DNA from: Marinobacter algicola DG893
Lineage (GTDB): Bacteria > Pseudomonadota > Gammaproteobacteria > Pseudomonadales > Oleiphilaceae
DNA length: 64,000 nucleotides
Reading direction: 5' to 3'
Assembly (NCBI RefSeq): GCF_000170835.1
Contig: NZ_ABCP01000005.1
Location: 62,001 to 126,000, forward strand
Under the pieces are notes generated by a model. That model ran no database searches, was not told the DNA's origin, and worked only from the letters and a program-made list of their open reading frames with translations. Made by a program: the position numbers and the translations under genes. This document shows positions 52,066 to 62,698 of this stretch, piece by piece; the first letter of the stretch is position 1; each line of letters begins with the position of its first letter.

Positions 52066-53637
52066 ATGTCCCGATATGAGCCCCTACCCGACGCCCTCCA
52101 CGAAGACGACCAACTGCTGGTACTCACTGACAGCAAGGGTGCCATTACCTACGCCAGCAACGCCTTTTGCAGAACCTGCGGCTTCTCGGAACAGGAACTG
52201 AAAGCCATGTCTTTCAGCAAACTGCGGCACCCCGACATGCCCGGAGGGCCGCTGAACGACCTGTGGGAAACCATTGGCCGCGGAGAATCCTGGATGGGCA
52301 TGATCCGCAACCGTAAGGCAGATGGGACCAACTGGTGGCTGGATGCCTTCGTTAGCCCGATTACCGACACGGACGGAACACTGTTGGAATACCAGGCCAT
52401 TTACCGGTTACCCGATGAAGCCACCATTCGGAGAACCGAACAGGTTTACCATGCCCGCAGCCAAGGCCGGCAGCCCCTTGCCCTCAGGATTCCACGGCTG
52501 CCCCCTGCTACGCTGCAGTGGCTGGTCGCCAGCCTCTGTTTTGCCCCCGCCACAATGGCTGGAATGTTCGGCACTCCAACGCTGGCGGTCCTCTTGTTCC
52601 TTCTTGGCAGCACACTCTCCCTCGGCCTCTTCTACCAACTCAATCGCCCACTGGCGCGGCTGTTCACGCGTTGTCGAGCTGTTGTCAGCCATCCCATAAA
52701 GCAACTGGTCTACACCGGAAACGCCGGCGTCGCGGGCCAGATTGAGCTGGCTATGCGGCTGGTGGAAGTCCGGCTGAAGGTCATGGTGGCACGTATCAGC
52801 GACAGCGGCGGACAGATCGAAGACAATGTCCTGCGGGCCAACTCTCTGCTACAAGGCGGTTCCGAGGCCTGCGGTCAGCAGCAATCAGCACTCTCCTCCG
52901 TGGCGACCTCCATCGAGGAATTCACCGCTACCATTCGCGAGGTTTCGGAGAATACCCAGCAGGCTGCTGGTCTCAGTGCGCGAAACCGTGATTCCGGGGA
53001 AAACAGCGCCCGTTCTGCAGCCGCCGCGCGCGACAGTATTCTTGCCCTGGCGAGTGAGCTCGAGGAAACCAGCCAAACCGTGGAGGAACTTGATCAGAAC
53101 AGCCAATCGATTGGCCGGATTCTGGATGTGATCGTCGCGATCGCTGAACAGACCAATTTGCTGGCCCTGAATGCCGCCATTGAGGCCGCCCGGGCCGGCG
53201 AAAGTGGGCGCGGTTTTGCGGTGGTTGCCGATGAAGTTCGTTCCCTGGCAAAGCGCACCCAGGAATCCACCAATGAAATCCAGCAAATGATCACTGCCTT
53301 GCAGGAAGGCTCCCGCCGGGTGGTCGAATCCATCGCACAGGGAAAACAGCAGTCCGAGAGGAGCGTGGAGCAGGTATCCGCCACCGCAGAGGCAATCCGT
53401 AATATTGTGGCGGGCATTGCCGAAAGCGACGGCCTGAACCAGCAGATTGCGGCTGCCAGTGAGCAACAGAGCCAGACCGTTTCACAACTGAACGAGGAAA
53501 TTCACGACATCCATCAACTGGCCATCAAGACAAGCGAACAGCTTCAGGATACCGTCGAAGCAGGCCAGGCGGTTGGCTACCATGTGGGGCGCCAGCAGCT
53601 GTTAGTACGATACCTGGTACCTGGGCGGAGGGGCTAA
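52066..53637 (+). CDS. PAS-containing methyl-accepting chemotaxis protein (Aer-like)
   Basis: A 523-residue cytoplasm-facing receptor. An N-terminal PAS domain (residues about 15-125: [37 protein letters not shown]) is followed by one or two hydrophobic segments near 165-210 and an MCP signalling domain with tip [20 protein letters not shown]. This is the Aer layout used for redox or aerotaxis sensing. GGAGG is nine bases upstream of the ATG. It follows the operon terminator, so it may be expressed by read-through or from its own promoter. Confidence 0.9.
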   Translation: MSRYEPLPDALHEDDQLLVLTDSKGAITYASNAFCRTCGFSEQELKAMSFSKLRHPDMPGGPLNDLWETIGRGESWMGMIRNRKADGTNWWLDAFVSPITDTDGTLLEYQAIYRLPDEATIRRTEQVYHARSQGRQPLALRIPRLPPATLQWLVASLCFAPATMAGMFGTPTLAVLLFLLGSTLSLGLFYQLNRPLARLFTRCRAVVSHPIKQLVYTGNAGVAGQIELAMRLVEVRLKVMVARISDSGGQIEDNVLRANSLLQGGSEACGQQQSALSSVATSIEEFTATIREVSENTQQAAGLSARNRDSGENSARSAAAARDSILALASELEETSQTVEELDQNSQSIGRILDVIVAIAEQTNLLALNAAIEAARAGESGRGFAVVADEVRSLAKRTQESTNEIQQMITALQEGSRRVVESIAQGKQQSERSVEQVSATAEAIRNIVAGIAESDGLNQQIAAASEQQSQTVSQLNEEIHDIHQLAIKTSEQLQDTVEAGQAVGYHVGRQQLLVRYLVPGRRG

Positions 53638-53704
53638 CCGAAATGCGCAGAAATCTGGAATGCGGGCGTCCCTGCCCGGACTTTAAGAATGGTTTTGTGC
53701 CCTA

Positions 53705-54895
<1,191 letters not shown>

Positions 54896-54906
54896 ATATA
54901 CCAGCC

Positions 54907-55494
54907 ATGACATCGAACGACACCCGCAATCACATTATCCACACCGGCGCCGACCTGATTGGTCAAAAAGGCTTCGGCGCGACGGGCATCAATGCCGTGC
55001 TGACCGCCGCCGGTGTACCCAAAGGGTCGTTCTACCATTACTTTAGCAGCAAGAACGATTTCGGGTTGGCTGTCATCGACACCTTTGCGCAGGAATACGA
55101 CACTAAGCTGGATCGGATTCTGAACGACCACACCCGCTCGGCGGTGGATCGGCTCAGAGCTTACTTCGACACTGGCCTGGAAACCATGACCAGCTGCGAA
55201 TTCACCCGGGGCTGCCTGATTGGCAATCTTGGCCAAGAGCTGGCCGGGCAGAACGAAACCTTCCGCAGGCGCCTGGACACCGTTTTCCAGGGTTGGGAAA
55301 AACGCTTTGAGCGTTGTGTTGAAGAGGCTCGCCAGGCCGGCGATATCGATGCATCCATCGGTCCTGCCGACGTAGCCAGCTTTCTGCTTTCCGGCTGGGA
55401 AGGCGCCATTCTCAGAGCCAAGGTTCTGAAGTCTACCGAGCCCATGGAGCGGTTTGTGCGGGTCTTTTTCCGCCAATGTCTTGGTATTCACTGA
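54907..55494 (+). CDS. TetR family regulator, NemR/AcuR-like
   Basis: A 195-residue repressor with an N-terminal helix-turn-helix (VLTAAGVPKGSFYHYFSSKNDF) and a TetR_C domain. The CEFTRGCLIGNLGQELA segment carries conserved cysteines at the place where NemR senses electrophiles and chlorine oxidants. It lies between adhC and nemA and both flanks carry the same operator, which fits a repressor of both genes. AcuR (acrylate) is the alternative reading. Confidence 0.85.
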   Translation: MTSNDTRNHIIHTGADLIGQKGFGATGINAVLTAAGVPKGSFYHYFSSKNDFGLAVIDTFAQEYDTKLDRILNDHTRSAVDRLRAYFDTGLETMTSCEFTRGCLIGNLGQELAGQNETFRRRLDTVFQGWEKRFERCVEEARQAGDIDASIGPADVASFLLSGWEGAILRAKVLKSTEPMERFVRVFFRQCLGIH

Positions 55495-55523
55495 ACACCC
55501 ACATTTTTTTCAGTCATTTCTAG

Positions 55524-55535
55524 TAGACTGGTCTA
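55524..55535. promoter_or_regulatory. TetR-type operator upstream of nemA
   Basis: TAGAC-TG-GTCTA, perfect five-base arms. It shares GACYGGTCTAAT with the site at 54881. Confidence 0.6.
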
Positions 55536-55569
55536 ATTACACTCAGTTAATCCTCAAGGAGAGTGATCC

Positions 55570-56691
55570 ATGAACAATGTAAACGACGCACTGTTTCAAC
55601 CGCACGATCTCGGCACCCTCACACTGCCCAACCGCGTGCTGATGTCGCCCCTGACCCGTTCCCGCTCCCGTCAGCCTGGGGATGTGCCGAACGACATGAA
55701 CGCGCAGTACTACCAGCAGCGTGCCGGCGCAGGGCTGATCATCAGCGAAGCGACCCAGGTGTCACCGCAGGGCAAGGGTTATGCCTTTACGCCAGGTATC
55801 CACTCGGAAGAGCAGATTGAGGGCTGGCGCAAGGTCACCAGCGCGGTACACATGGCCGGCGGTCGCATTCACATGCAGCTCTGGCACGTTGGCCGAATTT
55901 CCCATACGGCGCTGCAGCCAGATGGCAACCAGCCTGTGGCACCATCGGCGATCAAACCCGAGGGCGCCAAGACTTTCATCAGCGCCGACTCCGGCATGGT
56001 GGACGTGCCCGAGCCCAGAGCTCTTGAAGCCAGCGAGATGGCAGACATCGTGGAACAGTACCGCCAGGGCGCCCTGAATGCCAAAGCGGCCGGGTTTGAT
56101 GGTGTTGAAGTACACGCCGCCAACGGATACCTGCTGGACCAGTTTCTCAAGAGCGGCAGCAACCACCGCAGTGATGAGTTTGGTGGCTCCGTTGAAAACC
56201 GGATGCGCCTGCCATTGATGGTGATCGAAGCCGTGATCGGCGTGTGGGGCAAGGACAATGTCGGTGTTCGGGTCAGCCCGACCGGCAGTTTCAACGCCAT
56301 GTACGACGAGGACCCTGTCGAAACCTTTGGTGAATTCGCGAAACGGCTGAACGATCTGGGCATCAGCTACATCGAGGTCGTGGAAGACTCTTTCCAGGGC
56401 AACCATGCCAATGGTCGTCCGGAATCCGTCATCGATGCCATCCGGGCTGGATTCAACGGCACTTACATCGCCAACGGTGCCTACACCGCTGAAGAAGCGC
56501 GCCAGCGCATCGGCAATGGTCGCTGTGACCTGGTGACCTTTGGCCGTCCGTTTATCGCCAACCCCGATTTGCCAGAGCGCTTTCGCCAACACGCGGAGCT
56601 GAACAAATGGGATGACAGCACCTTCTACGGTGGCGATGAGCGTGGTTACACCGATTACCCAACACTGAAAGAACTCGAAATCAGTGCCTGA
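55570..56691 (+). CDS. nemA: Old yellow enzyme family alkene reductase NemA
   Basis: A 373-residue FMN-dependent reductase that reduces activated alkenes, maleimides and nitro compounds with NADPH. It has the FMN/substrate motifs [34 protein letters not shown] and [17 protein letters not shown]. It lies after the TetR gene with an operator between them. It would protect against quinones and unsaturated carbonyls, which ring-cleavage metabolism can produce. Confidence 0.9.
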   Translation: MNNVNDALFQPHDLGTLTLPNRVLMSPLTRSRSRQPGDVPNDMNAQYYQQRAGAGLIISEATQVSPQGKGYAFTPGIHSEEQIEGWRKVTSAVHMAGGRIHMQLWHVGRISHTALQPDGNQPVAPSAIKPEGAKTFISADSGMVDVPEPRALEASEMADIVEQYRQGALNAKAAGFDGVEVHAANGYLLDQFLKSGSNHRSDEFGGSVENRMRLPLMVIEAVIGVWGKDNVGVRVSPTGSFNAMYDEDPVETFGEFAKRLNDLGISYIEVVEDSFQGNHANGRPESVIDAIRAGFNGTYIANGAYTAEEARQRIGNGRCDLVTFGRPFIANPDLPERFRQHAELNKWDDSTFYGGDERGYTDYPTLKELEISA

Positions 56692-56722
56692 ACAGCACTG
56701 CCACACGAAAAGGAGTCAGACC

Positions 56723-57472
56723 ATGAGCAACACCAACGACCCAATCAATAGCAAGGTTGTGATTATTACCGGCGCCAGCAGTGGCCTGGGTGAAGCCACG
56801 GCTCGCCGCCTCGCGGCAAGGGGAGCCCGGCTGGTGCTTGCAGCCCGGCGCGAAGACCGCCTGTCCAAACTGGCGGAAGACCTGAAAGCCGAAGGTGCCG
56901 AGGCCATCTGGCAGGTCACCGACGTGACCGACCGCAATCAGGTGGAGTCCCTGGCCGCTGCAGCGAAAGAAGCCTTCGGCCGGATCGATGTGCTGATCAA
57001 CAACGCCGGCCTGATGCCACTGGCACCACTGGACGCCCTGAAGGTCGATGAGTGGGACCAGATGGTGGACGTCAACATTAAAGGCGTGATGTATGGCATC
57101 GCGGCTGTGCTACCGACCATGCGGGAACAACACAGCGGGCACGTGATCAACCTGTCATCCGTCGCCGGACACAAACTGTTCCCGGGTGCCGCTGTTTACT
57201 GCGCCACCAAATACGCGGTGAAGGCGCTGTCTGAGGGCTTGCGTATGGAAGCCGGTGACGAGATCCGCAGCACTAACATCTCACCGGGCGCCATCGCGAC
57301 CGAGCTCACCAGCACCATCACCGACCCGGATGCAAAACAAGCGGCAGACGAGCTCTATAAGGTAGCGATCGATTCCGACGCAGTGGCCCGGGCCATCGTT
57401 TACGCCATCGAACAGCCCGCGGACGTGGATATCAACGAAATTATCCTGCGCCCAACGGCACAAGAGCTGTAA
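56723..57472 (+). CDS. Short-chain dehydrogenase/reductase
   Basis: A 249-residue SDR with [13 protein letters not shown] (cofactor), NNAG near 92, catalytic Ser in NLSSVAGHK, and YCATKYAV. It most resembles YdfG/serine 3-dehydrogenase-type oxidoreductases with broad 3-hydroxy acid or carbonyl specificity. Thirty-one bases after nemA and read from the same promoter, so it probably belongs to the detoxification module. The start MSNTND at 56723 follows AAAAGGAG. Confidence 0.88.
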   Translation: MSNTNDPINSKVVIITGASSGLGEATARRLAARGARLVLAARREDRLSKLAEDLKAEGAEAIWQVTDVTDRNQVESLAAAAKEAFGRIDVLINNAGLMPLAPLDALKVDEWDQMVDVNIKGVMYGIAAVLPTMREQHSGHVINLSSVAGHKLFPGAAVYCATKYAVKALSEGLRMEAGDEIRSTNISPGAIATELTSTITDPDAKQAADELYKVAIDSDAVARAIVYAIEQPADVDINEIILRPTAQEL

Positions 57473-57482
57473 AGTCTGAATA

Positions 57483-57519
57483 GCCGTAACGCCGCCATCA
57501 CGATTGGCGGCCTTACGGC
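57483..57519. other. Stem-loop after the SDR gene
   Basis: GCCGTAA-C-GCCGCC pairs with GGCGGC-C-TTACGGC around a nine-base loop, a 13-pair stem with one C.C mismatch. No T-run follows, so it may be a factor-assisted terminator or a repeat element. Confidence 0.6.
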
Positions 57520-57582
57520 AATCTAACCGCCCTCAAGCAACGTAATACCCCGTGTATTTTCCGCACTCTGAGGTTCCGCACC

Positions 57583-58905
57583 GTGGTCAGCCTTTACTGG
57601 TTCACGCGAGACCTGCGTCTCCATGACAACGCAGCCCTTCTGGCCGCCTCAAAGTCGGACATGCTGCTCTGCGTCTACGTGGTTGACCCTCGATGGTTTG
57701 TCCCCGGCCCGTTTCAGTGCAGAGCCCTGGGCGCACATCGCTGGCGGTTTCTATGGCAAAGCCTGATCTCGCTGGAACGGGACCTTCGACCGTTGGGACA
57801 ACGGCTTCACATCGCCTTTGGGAAACCGGAGCAGGTGATTCCCGACCTTGTACACGATCACAACATAAACCGAGTAATACGTTCCCGACTTCCGGGTACA
57901 CGGGAAGCGGTCCAGTGGAAAAGCCTCAGAGACAAGCTGCCGCAAACGGTTTTCCAACAGTTCGAGACTCTCAGCCTGTTCACTGAAGGCTCCCTGCCGA
58001 TGGATCTGTCGCACCTGCCGGACACCTTCTCCCAATTCCGGAAACAGGTGGAGAAGACCGGCAACCGGAACTCCGAACGGCTGCGAATCCGCACCCTGAC
58101 AGCACTCCCCCCTGCGCCCGGATACCCACAGGACAACCGCGGGGAATGCCCGGCCATTGCCGAACCACGCCACCCTATCGGATTTAGAGGAGGGGAATCC
58201 GCAGGACTTGAACGCCTGAACGACTATCTGTTCGTCAATCACCGCATCGCCCACTATAAAGAAACCCGCAATGCACTGGACGAGGCCGACGCATCTTCCC
58301 GGCTATCGCCCTGGCTGGCGAACGGGGCTCTGTCCGCCCGGGAAGTCGCCGACACCATCAGCGACTACGAAAACCAGCATGTGAAGAATGAGTCCACTTA
58401 CTGGTTGTGGTTCGAGTTATTGTGGCGGGAATATTTTTACTGGTACGCGCTAAAGCACGGCGCCAGCCTGTTCCACCGCGACGGTGTTCAACAAAAGAAA
58501 CGGTCGACGTCTTTCTACCCTCACCGATTCAAGGCCTGGTGCGCCGGCAGCACCGAATATCCGCTGGTCAATGCGGCCATGAACCAGCTGCGTGAAACCG
58601 GCTACATCAGCAACCGCAGCCGCCAGATCGTCGCCAGCTGCCTGGTCAACGAGCTGGAACTGGACTGGCGCTATGGCGCCGCCTGGTTCGAGGAACAACT
58701 GGTGGATTACGATGTAGCGAGCAACTATGGCAACTGGCAGTATCAGGCTGGCGTGGGTGCCGACCCAAAGGGACCACGGCATTTCAATCTTGAGAAGCAG
58801 GCCCGCCAGTTCGATCCGGACGGCGACTTCGTCAAACGCTGGCGGGGCAATGTGGCGCAACCAGTCGGACTGCATCTGGTTGATGCCGCTGACTGGCCAG
58901 TGTGA
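57583..58905 (+). CDS. DASH-type cryptochrome / deoxyribodipyrimidine photolyase
   Basis: A 440-residue FAD-dependent light-driven DNA repair enzyme or photoreceptor. The N-terminal antenna domain starts VSLYWFTRDLRLHDN. The FAD domain has RLSPWLANGALSAREV, FELLWREYFYWYALKHG, GYISNRSRQIVASCLVNEL and DYDVASNYGNWQYQAGVGADP, a strong DASH signature. It starts at a GTG (57583) with TGAGG upstream. DASH enzymes repair mostly single-stranded CPD lesions. Terminal residues are shorter than in plant members. Confidence 0.9.
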   Translation: MVSLYWFTRDLRLHDNAALLAASKSDMLLCVYVVDPRWFVPGPFQCRALGAHRWRFLWQSLISLERDLRPLGQRLHIAFGKPEQVIPDLVHDHNINRVIRSRLPGTREAVQWKSLRDKLPQTVFQQFETLSLFTEGSLPMDLSHLPDTFSQFRKQVEKTGNRNSERLRIRTLTALPPAPGYPQDNRGECPAIAEPRHPIGFRGGESAGLERLNDYLFVNHRIAHYKETRNALDEADASSRLSPWLANGALSAREVADTISDYENQHVKNESTYWLWFELLWREYFYWYALKHGASLFHRDGVQQKKRSTSFYPHRFKAWCAGSTEYPLVNAAMNQLRETGYISNRSRQIVASCLVNELELDWRYGAAWFEEQLVDYDVASNYGNWQYQAGVGADPKGPRHFNLEKQARQFDPDGDFVKRWRGNVAQPVGLHLVDAADWPV

Positions 58906-58941
58906 TACTGGTCATTCCATTCTGGACGGACACAGCAAACC

Positions 58942-59421
58942 ATGACCACCCCCCACCAGGCCCTGGCCCGTATTATCGACACCTGCCAACCCGCCACACT
59001 GGTGGTTTGCGGCGAAATCGCTGGCGAGGTCGGGAACCACTGGTGCCAGCACCACAGCGAGTCGGCCATGACCACGCTGGATACCAGCACGCCCAATGAC
59101 GCCTTTCCGCTGCCAGAGACCCAGGACCTGGCCCTGGTCACCAATACGCTCGAACACCTGAGCCACGACGAGGGTCAGGTTCTGCTGGGACAACTGCGCA
59201 ACTACGGCACCCACCAGATCGCCGTTGTGGTGACAGACTGCCCCGGGTGGTCGTTTACGGACTTCATCGGGCTGGGCTTCCGCAGGCAGGCCGAGCTTGG
59301 CGACGAAAACAACCCACTCACGCTCTACACCTACAACATTGACAGCTACAACCACAAACGCGCCTGGAACAACCCGGACAACTGGGCCAACCCTGAGATG
59401 TGGGGCAAAGCCTGGTGGTGA
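58942..59421 (+). CDS. Small methyltransferase-like protein of unknown function
   Basis: A 159-residue protein I cannot name with certainty; the sequence resembles the DUF6231 group. The centre reads LALVTNTLEHLSHDEGQVLLGQLRN, very like the motif after the SAM-binding loop in class I methyltransferases, but the glycine-rich loop is degenerate (LVVCGEIAGEVG) and the chain is short. The C-terminus is rich in Trp/Asn (RAWNNPDNWANPEMWGKAWW). It may be a reduced, non-catalytic methyltransferase. It starts 36 bases after the photolyase gene, probably the same transcript. Confidence 0.6.
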   Translation: MTTPHQALARIIDTCQPATLVVCGEIAGEVGNHWCQHHSESAMTTLDTSTPNDAFPLPETQDLALVTNTLEHLSHDEGQVLLGQLRNYGTHQIAVVVTDCPGWSFTDFIGLGFRRQAELGDENNPLTLYTYNIDSYNHKRAWNNPDNWANPEMWGKAWW

Positions 59422-59431
59422 CCCGCTGCCT

Positions 59432-60187
59432 TTACAGTGAGGAAATCACCTCAAGATTGTGGCGACAGGCGTCCAGGTAGGAAGCCCCAAAAAGATTGTA
59501 GTGATTGAGCGTGTGGTACAGGTTGTAAACGGCTCGCTTGGTCTCGTAGACATCCGTTCTGGGATAGGCACGGTCATAAGCACGATAAAAAGCCGAGGAA
59601 AAGCCACCAAACAGCTCCGTCATGGCAATGTCCGCTTCCCGGTCACCGTAATAAACGGCGGGATCAATCAACCATGGCCCGGCGCTGTCGAACAGGACAT
59701 TACCGGACCATAAGTCACCGTGGAGCAGGCTTGGGTGTTCGCAATGCTCATTCAGAAACCGGGCCAGCTCGTCGCCCTGGTGATTAAGCACCGTTTCAAA
59801 CTCTTTCCGGACATGGGCATTGCCGATCATGCCGACCTGCACACCCAGCCGATCTCTCAGGAAAAACGCGCCCCAATTATCCGTCAGGCGATTTTTCTGT
59901 GGTGACAACCCAATCATGTTATCGGCGTCGAACCCGTACTCGGGCTGACGTACCGAATGCATTTGCGCCAAGCCCTCGCCAAGCGCGGCCATGGCTTCCT
60001 CGCTCGCCGGGACAGGATGGATCTTCGGAATCACCAGCTCGCGAGCTGATACGGCTTTCACCTCAGGCACGCGCAATCCGCAGACACCGGCCGTCTTGAG
60101 AAGGTCTGCCAAAACCTCGAGACCTCGCGCTTCGCACAACAGTGCATCGGGAAAGGACGAGGGATTCTGTTTCACGAAGTCAGTCAT
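59432..60187 (-). CDS. Fructosamine-3-kinase-like protein with short N-terminus
   Basis: A 251-residue kinase-like protein. The catalytic loop HGDLWSGNVLF and the DPAVYYGDREADIAM segment are the fructosamine kinase hallmark. The usual family length is about 285-300. The chain begins MTDFVKQN, so the glycine-rich ATP loop that normally precedes the FVK lysine is missing. The frame can be extended upstream to 60280, but those residues do not look like the family. Either a shortened variant or an N-terminally damaged gene. Deglycates proteins in relatives. Confidence 0.72.
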   Translation of the reverse strand: MTDFVKQNPSSFPDALLCEARGLEVLADLLKTAGVCGLRVPEVKAVSARELVIPKIHPVPASEEAMAALGEGLAQMHSVRQPEYGFDADNMIGLSPQKNRLTDNWGAFFLRDRLGVQVGMIGNAHVRKEFETVLNHQGDELARFLNEHCEHPSLLHGDLWSGNVLFDSAGPWLIDPAVYYGDREADIAMTELFGGFSSAFYRAYDRAYPRTDVYETKRAVYNLYHTLNHYNLFGASYLDACRHNLEVISSL

Positions 60188-60294
60188 ACCACCAGTATAA
60201 CCATGATCGGAAATCGTCTCGCAAACACCCTTGGCTTTGTCACGGGCTTCATGGATCATGGAGCTGCAAGGCCATCCCACACAGGAATAGCCCG

Positions 60295-60714
60295 ATGACC
60301 GGTTTTAACAAGCGCACGGCAAACGAACAGTTGAATCAAGAGGCTGACAAGGTTCACCGCAGAGATGTGGGCGCCCTGCTCGACCGCCAGCAAGCCATCG
60401 AGGACAAAGTCAGGAACAGTGGCAAACTGAGCCGCTTCAGTACTGACATCCGGCTGATGTTTTCCATGCTGAGAGACCACTGGCAAGGCAACTATCGGGA
60501 AGTACCCTGGAAAAGCATTGCGGCAATAGCCGGAGCCCTTGTTTACGTGCTCAACCCCCTGGATTTGATTCCGGACCTGATACTGGGGTTCGGCCTGCTG
60601 GACGACGCCGGTGTGGTGGCCGCGTGCCTGGCCATGGTGGAATCAGACCTGCTTCGTTACGCGGCGTGGAAAGATCTTAAAACAGAAACACAAACGCTTA
60701 CGGATAGCGATTGA
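60295..60714 (+). CDS. YkvA/DUF1232 family membrane-associated protein
   Basis: A 139-residue protein with the YkvA signature VYVLNPLDLIPDLILGFGLLDDAGVV (about residues 85-110), which forms a hydrophobic hairpin. The N-terminal half is charged and probably helical. The ATG at 60295 is 15 bases outside the start of the divergent kinase frame extension, and a longer in-frame start at 60142 is rejected because it overlaps the kinase gene. Function unknown. Confidence 0.8.
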   Translation: MTGFNKRTANEQLNQEADKVHRRDVGALLDRQQAIEDKVRNSGKLSRFSTDIRLMFSMLRDHWQGNYREVPWKSIAAIAGALVYVLNPLDLIPDLILGFGLLDDAGVVAACLAMVESDLLRYAAWKDLKTETQTLTDSD

Positions 60715-60778
60715 TTCGATTGTGGACTACCGTTAATCTTCGAAAGCCCTCTGAATTACAAAACCCTATGGAGCTATT

Positions 60779-61555
60779 GTGGATTTTGCCACCCTGATCG
60801 GCCTTGTTGGGGCCATCCTGCTTATTGCTTCCGCCGTCATCCTTGGCGTGTCGCCGGATGTCTTTATCAATCCCCCCTCTATACTGATCGTGGTCGGTGG
60901 CACCATGCTTGTTGTGCTGGCGAAATTCAGCTTCAGCCAGTTTTTCAGCGCCTTCAAAGTGGCCGCGCGGGCGTTCAAATTCCGCTTGCCAGACACCCGT
61001 GAAAGCATCGATGAACTGATTGAGGTGGCCAATGTTGCCCGCAAGCAAGGTGTGCTGGGCCTGGAAGAGCGTGAAGTGGGCTCGCCCTTTCTCGGCCAGG
61101 GGATACAGATGTTGGTCGATGGTCAGAATGCCGAAACCATCAAACACCTGTTGTCCAAAGAGCGTTTGCTGACGCTGGATCACAATCGGTCTGGCGCAAA
61201 AGTCTTTACGGCAATGGCCGACGTGGCCCCTGCCATGGGCATGATCGGCACACTCATCGGGCTGGTGCAGATGCTGTCCAATATGGAAGACCCGAAATCC
61301 ATCGGCCCTGCCATGGCAGTTGCCCTGCTAACCACACTCTACGGCGCCATGATCGCCACCATGATCGCCACCCCCATCGCGGACAAACTCTCGCTGCGAA
61401 TGACCGAGGAAGCACGCCTGCAATCGCTTTATATCGATGCGCTGGTTGCTATCAAGGAAGGCACCAATCCACGGATTATCGAACAGATGCTGTCGAGTTA
61501 CCTGACGCCGAAAGAACGTGAGAAAACCTCAGAAGCCGAGACTGCAGGCGCTTAG
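60779..61555 (+). CDS. pomA: Flagellar stator protein PomA/MotA-like
   Basis: A 258-residue inner-membrane stator protein with four hydrophobic segments and the proline-containing TM3 region VFTAMADVAPAMGMIGTLIGLVQML. The opening DFATLIGLVGAILLIASAV resembles the sodium-type PomA. It begins at GTG 60779 with GGAG upstream. It pairs with the MotB-like product to form the ion channel that drives the flagellar motor. Confidence 0.9.
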   Translation: MDFATLIGLVGAILLIASAVILGVSPDVFINPPSILIVVGGTMLVVLAKFSFSQFFSAFKVAARAFKFRLPDTRESIDELIEVANVARKQGVLGLEEREVGSPFLGQGIQMLVDGQNAETIKHLLSKERLLTLDHNRSGAKVFTAMADVAPAMGMIGTLIGLVQMLSNMEDPKSIGPAMAVALLTTLYGAMIATMIATPIADKLSLRMTEEARLQSLYIDALVAIKEGTNPRIIEQMLSSYLTPKEREKTSEAETAGA

Positions 61556-61557
61556 TC

Positions 61558-62475
61558 ATGGACGAATTGCCAGAAGAGGAAAAAGCGGGCATCCCCGCCT
61601 GGGTAGTGACATTCGCGGACCTGATGTCGCTACTGATGTGCTTTTTCGTTCTTCTGTTGTCATTCTCCGAGATCGACGCACAAAAGTTCAAACAGATCGC
61701 CGGCGAACTGTCGAAAGCCTTTGGCGTGCAGCGCGAGGTGCCCGTTCTTGAAGTACCCATGGGCACCAGCCCGATATTCGATAAATTTTCTCCGGCACCG
61801 CCCGAGCCCACCGTCGTCAACGAAGTCAAACAGACAACCACCGACGAACAGCCGGAACTGGAAACCCTGAAAAGCCCGACGGATGTGGCTGTGGAATCCG
61901 CCATTCAGGACGAACTTCAGAAGACCCTGGAGCAGGTTCGATCGGTTCTTGAGACAGCCATCGAAGATGGCCGGGTAAATCTTACCCAGGATCATCATAG
62001 AATCATTGTTCGGGTTGAGGAAAAAGGCGCCTTTCCTTCCGGTTCGGCGGACCTGACCTGGGAGTTTGAAGGTCTGTTGCTGGAAATGGCCGACATACTG
62101 GTAGAGATCCCCGGCAAGCTGACCATCGAAGGCCACACCGACGATGTTCCCATCCGCACGCAGCGGTTCTACAGCAACTGGGACCTGTCCGCCGCGCGGG
62201 CAGCAGCGGTTGCCAACGCACTCCTCGCCGAAGGTAAACTGAAGCCTTCCCGGCTGGCAGTCACCGGTCTTGCGTATACCGAGCCACGAGTCCCAAACAC
62301 CTCGTCAGAGAATCGGGCCAAAAATCGCCGAGTGGAAATTATTATCGATCTATCCGGGCCAATTGAGGAACAGGAAATGCGGTTAAGGGAACTCATGAAC
62401 CCCAACGCCGATGTATCCGCGGCTCCGGATATCCGCAGTTCCGACGACTCCAGCCAGGACGAACTACAGTGGTAG
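61558..62475 (+). CDS. pomB: Flagellar stator protein PomB/MotB-like
   Basis: A 305-residue stator protein. The single membrane helix WVVTFADLMSLLMCFFVLLLSFSE holds the conserved ion-binding Asp, and an OmpA-like peptidoglycan-binding domain follows (IEGHTDDVPIRTQRFYSNWDLSAARA; NRAKNRRVEIII). The start is two bases after the pomA stop. The pair is consistent with a swimming cell, matching the chemoreceptors in this window. Confidence 0.92.
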   Translation: MDELPEEEKAGIPAWVVTFADLMSLLMCFFVLLLSFSEIDAQKFKQIAGELSKAFGVQREVPVLEVPMGTSPIFDKFSPAPPEPTVVNEVKQTTTDEQPELETLKSPTDVAVESAIQDELQKTLEQVRSVLETAIEDGRVNLTQDHHRIIVRVEEKGAFPSGSADLTWEFEGLLLEMADILVEIPGKLTIEGHTDDVPIRTQRFYSNWDLSAARAAAVANALLAEGKLKPSRLAVTGLAYTEPRVPNTSSENRAKNRRVEIIIDLSGPIEEQEMRLRELMNPNADVSAAPDIRSSDDSSQDELQW

Positions 62476-62485
62476 GCGGCCAGAT

Positions 62486-62512
62486 TGGTGCATTTACCCC
62501 GCAAATGCACCA
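62486..62512. repeat. Inverted repeat after pomB
   Basis: TGGTGCATTT and AAATGCACCA, ten perfect pairs with a seven-base loop. The half-sites resemble NtrC half-sites (TGCACC/GGTGCA) but in outward order, and no T-run follows. Confidence 0.6.
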
Positions 62513-62559
62513 TTAAAGAGCGTAAACACTCCGCATCTGACTCAATCTCGCCCAACTTC

Positions 62560-62593
62560 AGAGCGGAGAATCTCCTAATTAGCTCTCCGCTCT
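62560..62593. repeat. Inverted repeat upstream of the amt promoter
   Basis: AGAGCGGAGA and TCTCCGCTCT, ten perfect pairs with a 14-base loop that contains CTAATTAG. It ends 16 bases before the sigma-54 -24 element. Confidence 0.6.
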
Positions 62594-62608
62594 AAATTTG
62601 CCTCAAAA

Positions 62609-62623
62609 TGGAACACTCCTTGC
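62609..62623 (+). promoter_or_regulatory. Sigma-54 promoter of the amt gene
   Basis: TGGAAC-N5-TTGC, one change (C to A) from the -24/-12 consensus, with the -12 GC 76 bases before the start codon. Ammonium transporter genes are classic NtrC/sigma-54 targets. Confidence 0.75.
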
Positions 62624-62698
62624 TTGGTGTGCACGCTATCAATGCACAACCCGCCCGTGACCGGTGGATAAAACCATAAAATCAGGAGCAACCAACCC

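Noticed and set aside
55570..56691. Xenobiotic reductase dedicated to an aromatic pathway
   Set aside because: The old yellow enzyme sequence best fits NemA, and its operator links it to the TetR/adhC module rather than to the dmp or ben genes.
62486..62512. NtrC binding site
   Set aside because: The half-sites resemble those of NtrC but are in outward order with a long spacer, so I list it only as an inverted repeat.
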